7,578 nucleotides of DNA. It comes from Candidatus Peregrinibacteria bacterium (GTDB lineage: Bacteria; Patescibacteriota; Gracilibacteria; UBA1369; JACRIC01). A program made the translations under genes and the position numbers. Under the pieces are notes generated by a model, which made no database searches, was not told the DNA's origin, and saw only the letters and a program-made list of their open reading frames with translations. Positions 5,825 to 7,578 of this stretch are shown piece by piece. Positions within the stretch are counted from its first letter, which is position 1, and each line of letters opens with the position of its first letter. The stretch spans positions 1 to 7,578 of the forward strand of contig JACRIC010000034.1 in assembly GCA_016235915.1 (NCBI GenBank), read 5' to 3'.

Positions 5825-6670
5825 TTATTTCGCGCCAAGCCCACACAAAGCCTCATCCAGCGTTTTTTTCATCACAGAAATCGGCGCGGATTTCCCGGTC
5901 CAAATTTTAAATTGAACCGCCCCTTGATGAAGGAGCATGGAATCACCGGTCAAAATGGACAGACCCGCCTCTTGCGCGAGGCGCAAAAATTGAGTTATTC
6001 GGGGCCGGTACACAATATCAAAAACGAGGAGATGACGCGGCGCAACTCGAAAATAGTGAGGGTCGCAGGAAATTGACTCGATATTCGGCTCCATTCCAAC
6101 ACTCGTCGCATTGATAAGAATATTCGGTTGCCATTGAAAAAGAGTTGAAAGTTCTCCGCTCTGACATCCAAAATCTCGCGCCAGAGTATCGGCCTTTGAT
6201 TGAGTTCGATTGAGAATAATGACCTCAGCTCCTTCCTGCTGCAATCCATACACTATCGCTCTCGCCGCACCACCAGCCCCAATGACCACAACGGTTTTTC
6301 CGCGAAGTTCATGGAGCGCCGTGGCAGAACAAGCCTTCGTAAGAGCCGAAATAGCCCCGGAAAAGTCCGTATTAAATCCGCGAAGCACCCCATTCTCATT
6401 GTAAACCGTATTGACCGCCCCGATTTTTTGAGTGGATGAATCGAAAGAATCAAGATACTCCAAAACCCGCTCTTTATACGGCAGAGATACGGCCAGTCCA
6501 TGAATGGGTGCACGCCGCATCCGCTTAAAAAAAGCTGGCAGTCGCGAAGGAGCTACATCAAAAATTTCAAATCGTGCATGAATGCCGAGAGCCCGAAACG
6601 CCGCATTGTGCAGAATCGGAGAAAGCGAATGACCAGTCGGATGCCCAAGAATTCCGTAAATATCCATCAT
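5825..6670 (-). CDS. aroE: Shikimate 5-dehydrogenase (AroE)
   Basis: AroE reduces 3-dehydroshikimate to shikimate with NADPH, a step towards chorismate and aromatic amino acids; it is cytoplasmic. The 281-residue length is usual. Substrate-domain motifs are GHPTGHSLSPILHN (9-22) with the shikimate-binding Ser pair, SLPYKE (62-67) with catalytic Lys66, IGAVNTV (83-89) and GFNTDFSG (98-105) with catalytic Asp102. The Rossmann part has GAGGAARA (131-138) and NRTQSKA (154-160), where Asn-Arg suggests NADPH preference. NATSVGM (187-193) and HQGAVQFKIWTG (248-259) complete the pattern. GGAGG lies upstream on this strand but 15 nt before the first ATG, a long spacing; an in-frame TAA just upstream rules out an earlier start. 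No other aromatic-pathway gene is in the window. It is divergent from the MscS gene. Confidence 0.96.
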   Translation of the reverse strand: MMDIYGILGHPTGHSLSPILHNAAFRALGIHARFEIFDVAPSRLPAFFKRMRRAPIHGLAVSLPYKERVLEYLDSFDSSTQKIGAVNTVYNENGVLRGFNTDFSGAISALTKACSATALHELRGKTVVVIGAGGAARAIVYGLQQEGAEVIILNRTQSKADTLARDFGCQSGELSTLFQWQPNILINATSVGMEPNIESISCDPHYFRVAPRHLLVFDIVYRPRITQFLRLAQEAGLSILTGDSMLLHQGAVQFKIWTGKSAPISVMKKTLDEALCGLGAK

Positions 6671-6685
6671 ATTTTCTTAACTTTA

Positions 6686-6690
6686 CCTCC
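6686..6690 (-). promoter_or_regulatory. GGAGG, possible aroE ribosome binding site with long spacer
   Basis: On the minus strand GGAGG is followed by 15 nt before the aroE ATG at 6670, against the usual 5-9. It is the only candidate near the start. The spacing makes it weak or non-functional unless the leader folds. Confidence 0.35.
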
Positions 6691-6710
6691 AAATTTTTCC
6701 GATCGCAAAG

Positions 6711-6739
6711 TTGAATTTTTTGTTAAAATTTGGTATAAT
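6711..6739 (+). promoter_or_regulatory. Strong sigma-70-type promoter for the MscS gene
   Basis: TTGAAT (6711-6716), a 17 bp spacer and TATAAT (6734-6739) preceded by TGG give a -35, an extended -10 and a consensus -10 together. Transcription should begin near 6746, leaving a leader of about 15 nt before the ATG at 6761 with no Shine-Dalgarno. It is the best promoter in the window. Confidence 0.75.
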
Positions 6740-6743
6740 AACA
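6735..6743 (-). promoter_or_regulatory. Candidate aroE -10 overlapping the MscS-gene -10
   Basis: On the minus strand TGT-TATTAT (6743-6735) reads as an extended -10 with five of six consensus bases. A start near 6728 would give aroE a leader of nearly 60 nt containing the GGAGG. No -35 is convincing. The similarity may only reflect the near-palindromic nature of TATAATA. Confidence 0.3.
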
Positions 6744-6760
6744 AGATAATTTTTCGTCGA

Positions 6761-7578
6761 ATGATGATTCTTCAATTTTTGCCAATTCAAACAGCTTTTG
6801 CCCAAGCCTCTCGTATAACAGGAAAAGGGAGTGAAACAGTCGCCACAAGCGGTGCGGCTGTCGGCGATTTTTTCAACACTTTTTGGGACAAACTCGATAA
6901 TTGGATTGCGGCGCTGATTGTGGTTGGAATTTCTATTTATTTAGCGAATCTTTTTCGAAAAATCGCAGTCGACAAAATTGCCGAACACGTCGACGAGGAA
7001 CATCAAGATCTTTTAATTTTAGCGGGAAGAGCCACTTACGTGGTGGTTTTTGGACTGGGGATAACCATAGCGCTGAAGGTGGTGGGCATCGATGTCACCT
7101 CCATTGTGGCGGCTTTCGGGCTGGGAGTGGGTTTTGCCATGAAAGATCTGATTATGAATTTTTTGGCGGGAATTCTTCTCATGATTGCGCGAAATTATAC
7201 TATTGGCGATTATATTCAAGTGAACAATACATTTGGGCAAATCGTGGAAATACAGGGACGGGCGACGATTTTACGATTGCTCGATGGCACCAAAGCGATT
7301 ATTCCGAATGCCGAACTTTTTACGAGTCAAGTAATAAGTTTTACTTCGAATCCGTTTCGGCGGTTCGACATCAATGTGGGAGTGGAATATGAAGCAGATT
7401 TGAAAAAAGTCGTAGAAATAGGGAAAAAAGTGCTTGAAGAAAATAAAAATATCGTCCAAGAGCCAAAGCCGGCGGTGCTCGTATCGGAATTTGGAGAGAG
7501 TTCGATCAATCTTGTTCTGCGTTTCTGGGTAGATTCAAGGAGTAATTGGTGGGAGATTCGATCTCAAACCATGATGGA
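6761..7578 (+). CDS. MscS-family mechanosensitive channel, 3' end outside window
   Basis: MscS channels open under membrane tension to release solutes during osmotic downshock. The 272 visible codons show a short hydrophobic N-terminus ending TAFAQA (11-16), a polar stretch, helices at about 48-65 and 86-109, then the pore helix region with GLGVGFAMKDLIMNFLAGILL (120-140 region). The beta domain begins NYTIGDYIQVNN (145-156) and carries GTKAIIPNAELF (176-187), matching the family's VIIPN signature. The alpha-beta domain reaches RFWVDSRSNWWEIRSQ (254-269). The residues after the second helix (AVDKIAEHVDEEHQDLLILAGR, 69-90 region) are typical of small MscS/YggB proteins. The first of two tandem ATGs is taken as start; a TAA in the frame just upstream excludes anything longer. 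There is no Shine-Dalgarno. The C-terminal end is missing only because the window stops. Confidence 0.93.
   Translation, partial: MMILQFLPIQTAFAQASRITGKGSETVATSGAAVGDFFNTFWDKLDNWIAALIVVGISIYLANLFRKIAVDKIAEHVDEEHQDLLILAGRATYVVVFGLGITIALKVVGIDVTSIVAAFGLGVGFAMKDLIMNFLAGILLMIARNYTIGDYIQVNNTFGQIVEIQGRATILRLLDGTKAIIPNAELFTSQVISFTSNPFRRFDINVGVEYEADLKKVVEIGKKVLEENKNIVQEPKPAVLVSEFGESSINLVLRFWVDSRSNWWEIRSQTMM

Noticed and set aside
6901..7392. 163-residue plus-strand ORF within the MscS gene
   Set aside because: Frame-shifted shadow of the MscS coding region; Gly/Ser/Arg/Cys-rich with no coherent domains.

Overview
The window looks like a chromosomal segment from a bacterium with a compact genome, plausibly a Patescibacteria/CPR lineage such as Peregrinibacteria. 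This assignment is an inference. It rests on tightly packed or overlapping genes, weak or absent Shine-Dalgarno sites before most starts, variant MurG motifs and dispersed palindromic repeats. Composition is moderately AT-rich. TGA, TAA and TAG all end recognisable genes at plausible positions, so the standard bacterial code fits.

Left region (1-751): the 5' part of a membrane-anchored bacterial PH-domain protein runs off the left edge on the minus strand. Upstream of it lies a striking imperfect inverted repeat of about 165 bp (321-485). Its outer arm supplies the stop codon of a small two-helix membrane ORF (472-699, minus).

Centre (752-4475): a plus-strand O-antigen ligase/polymerase-type (Wzy_C) membrane protein carries three different dispersed palindromic repeats inside its reading frame. 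All three fall in predicted cytoplasmic loops. It meets murG tail to tail with a 30 bp overlap. murG and ftsW form a minus-strand pair overlapping by 74 bp, a remnant of the classical dcw order. FtsW is the SEDS glycan polymerase and MurG makes its substrate, lipid II.

Right region (4476-7578): a 55 bp divergent promoter region with two extended -10 boxes separates ftsW from lspA (prolipoprotein signal peptidase), and both transcripts would start at or a few bases before the start codon. lspA is coupled through an ATGA overlap to an unrecognised six-helix membrane protein. Convergent to that is aroE (shikimate dehydrogenase). aroE is divergent from an MscS-family mechanosensitive channel gene, which has a near-consensus promoter and is cut by the right edge.

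Most of the window serves the cell envelope: peptidoglycan precursor and polymerisation (murG, ftsW), surface glycan (ligase), lipoprotein maturation (lspA) and osmotic protection (mscS). aroE is the one metabolic gene. The most unusual signals are the repeats tolerated within the ligase gene, the long hairpin element and the leaderless-type divergent promoters. No CRISPR array, tRNA, rRNA, transposase or phage gene is seen.
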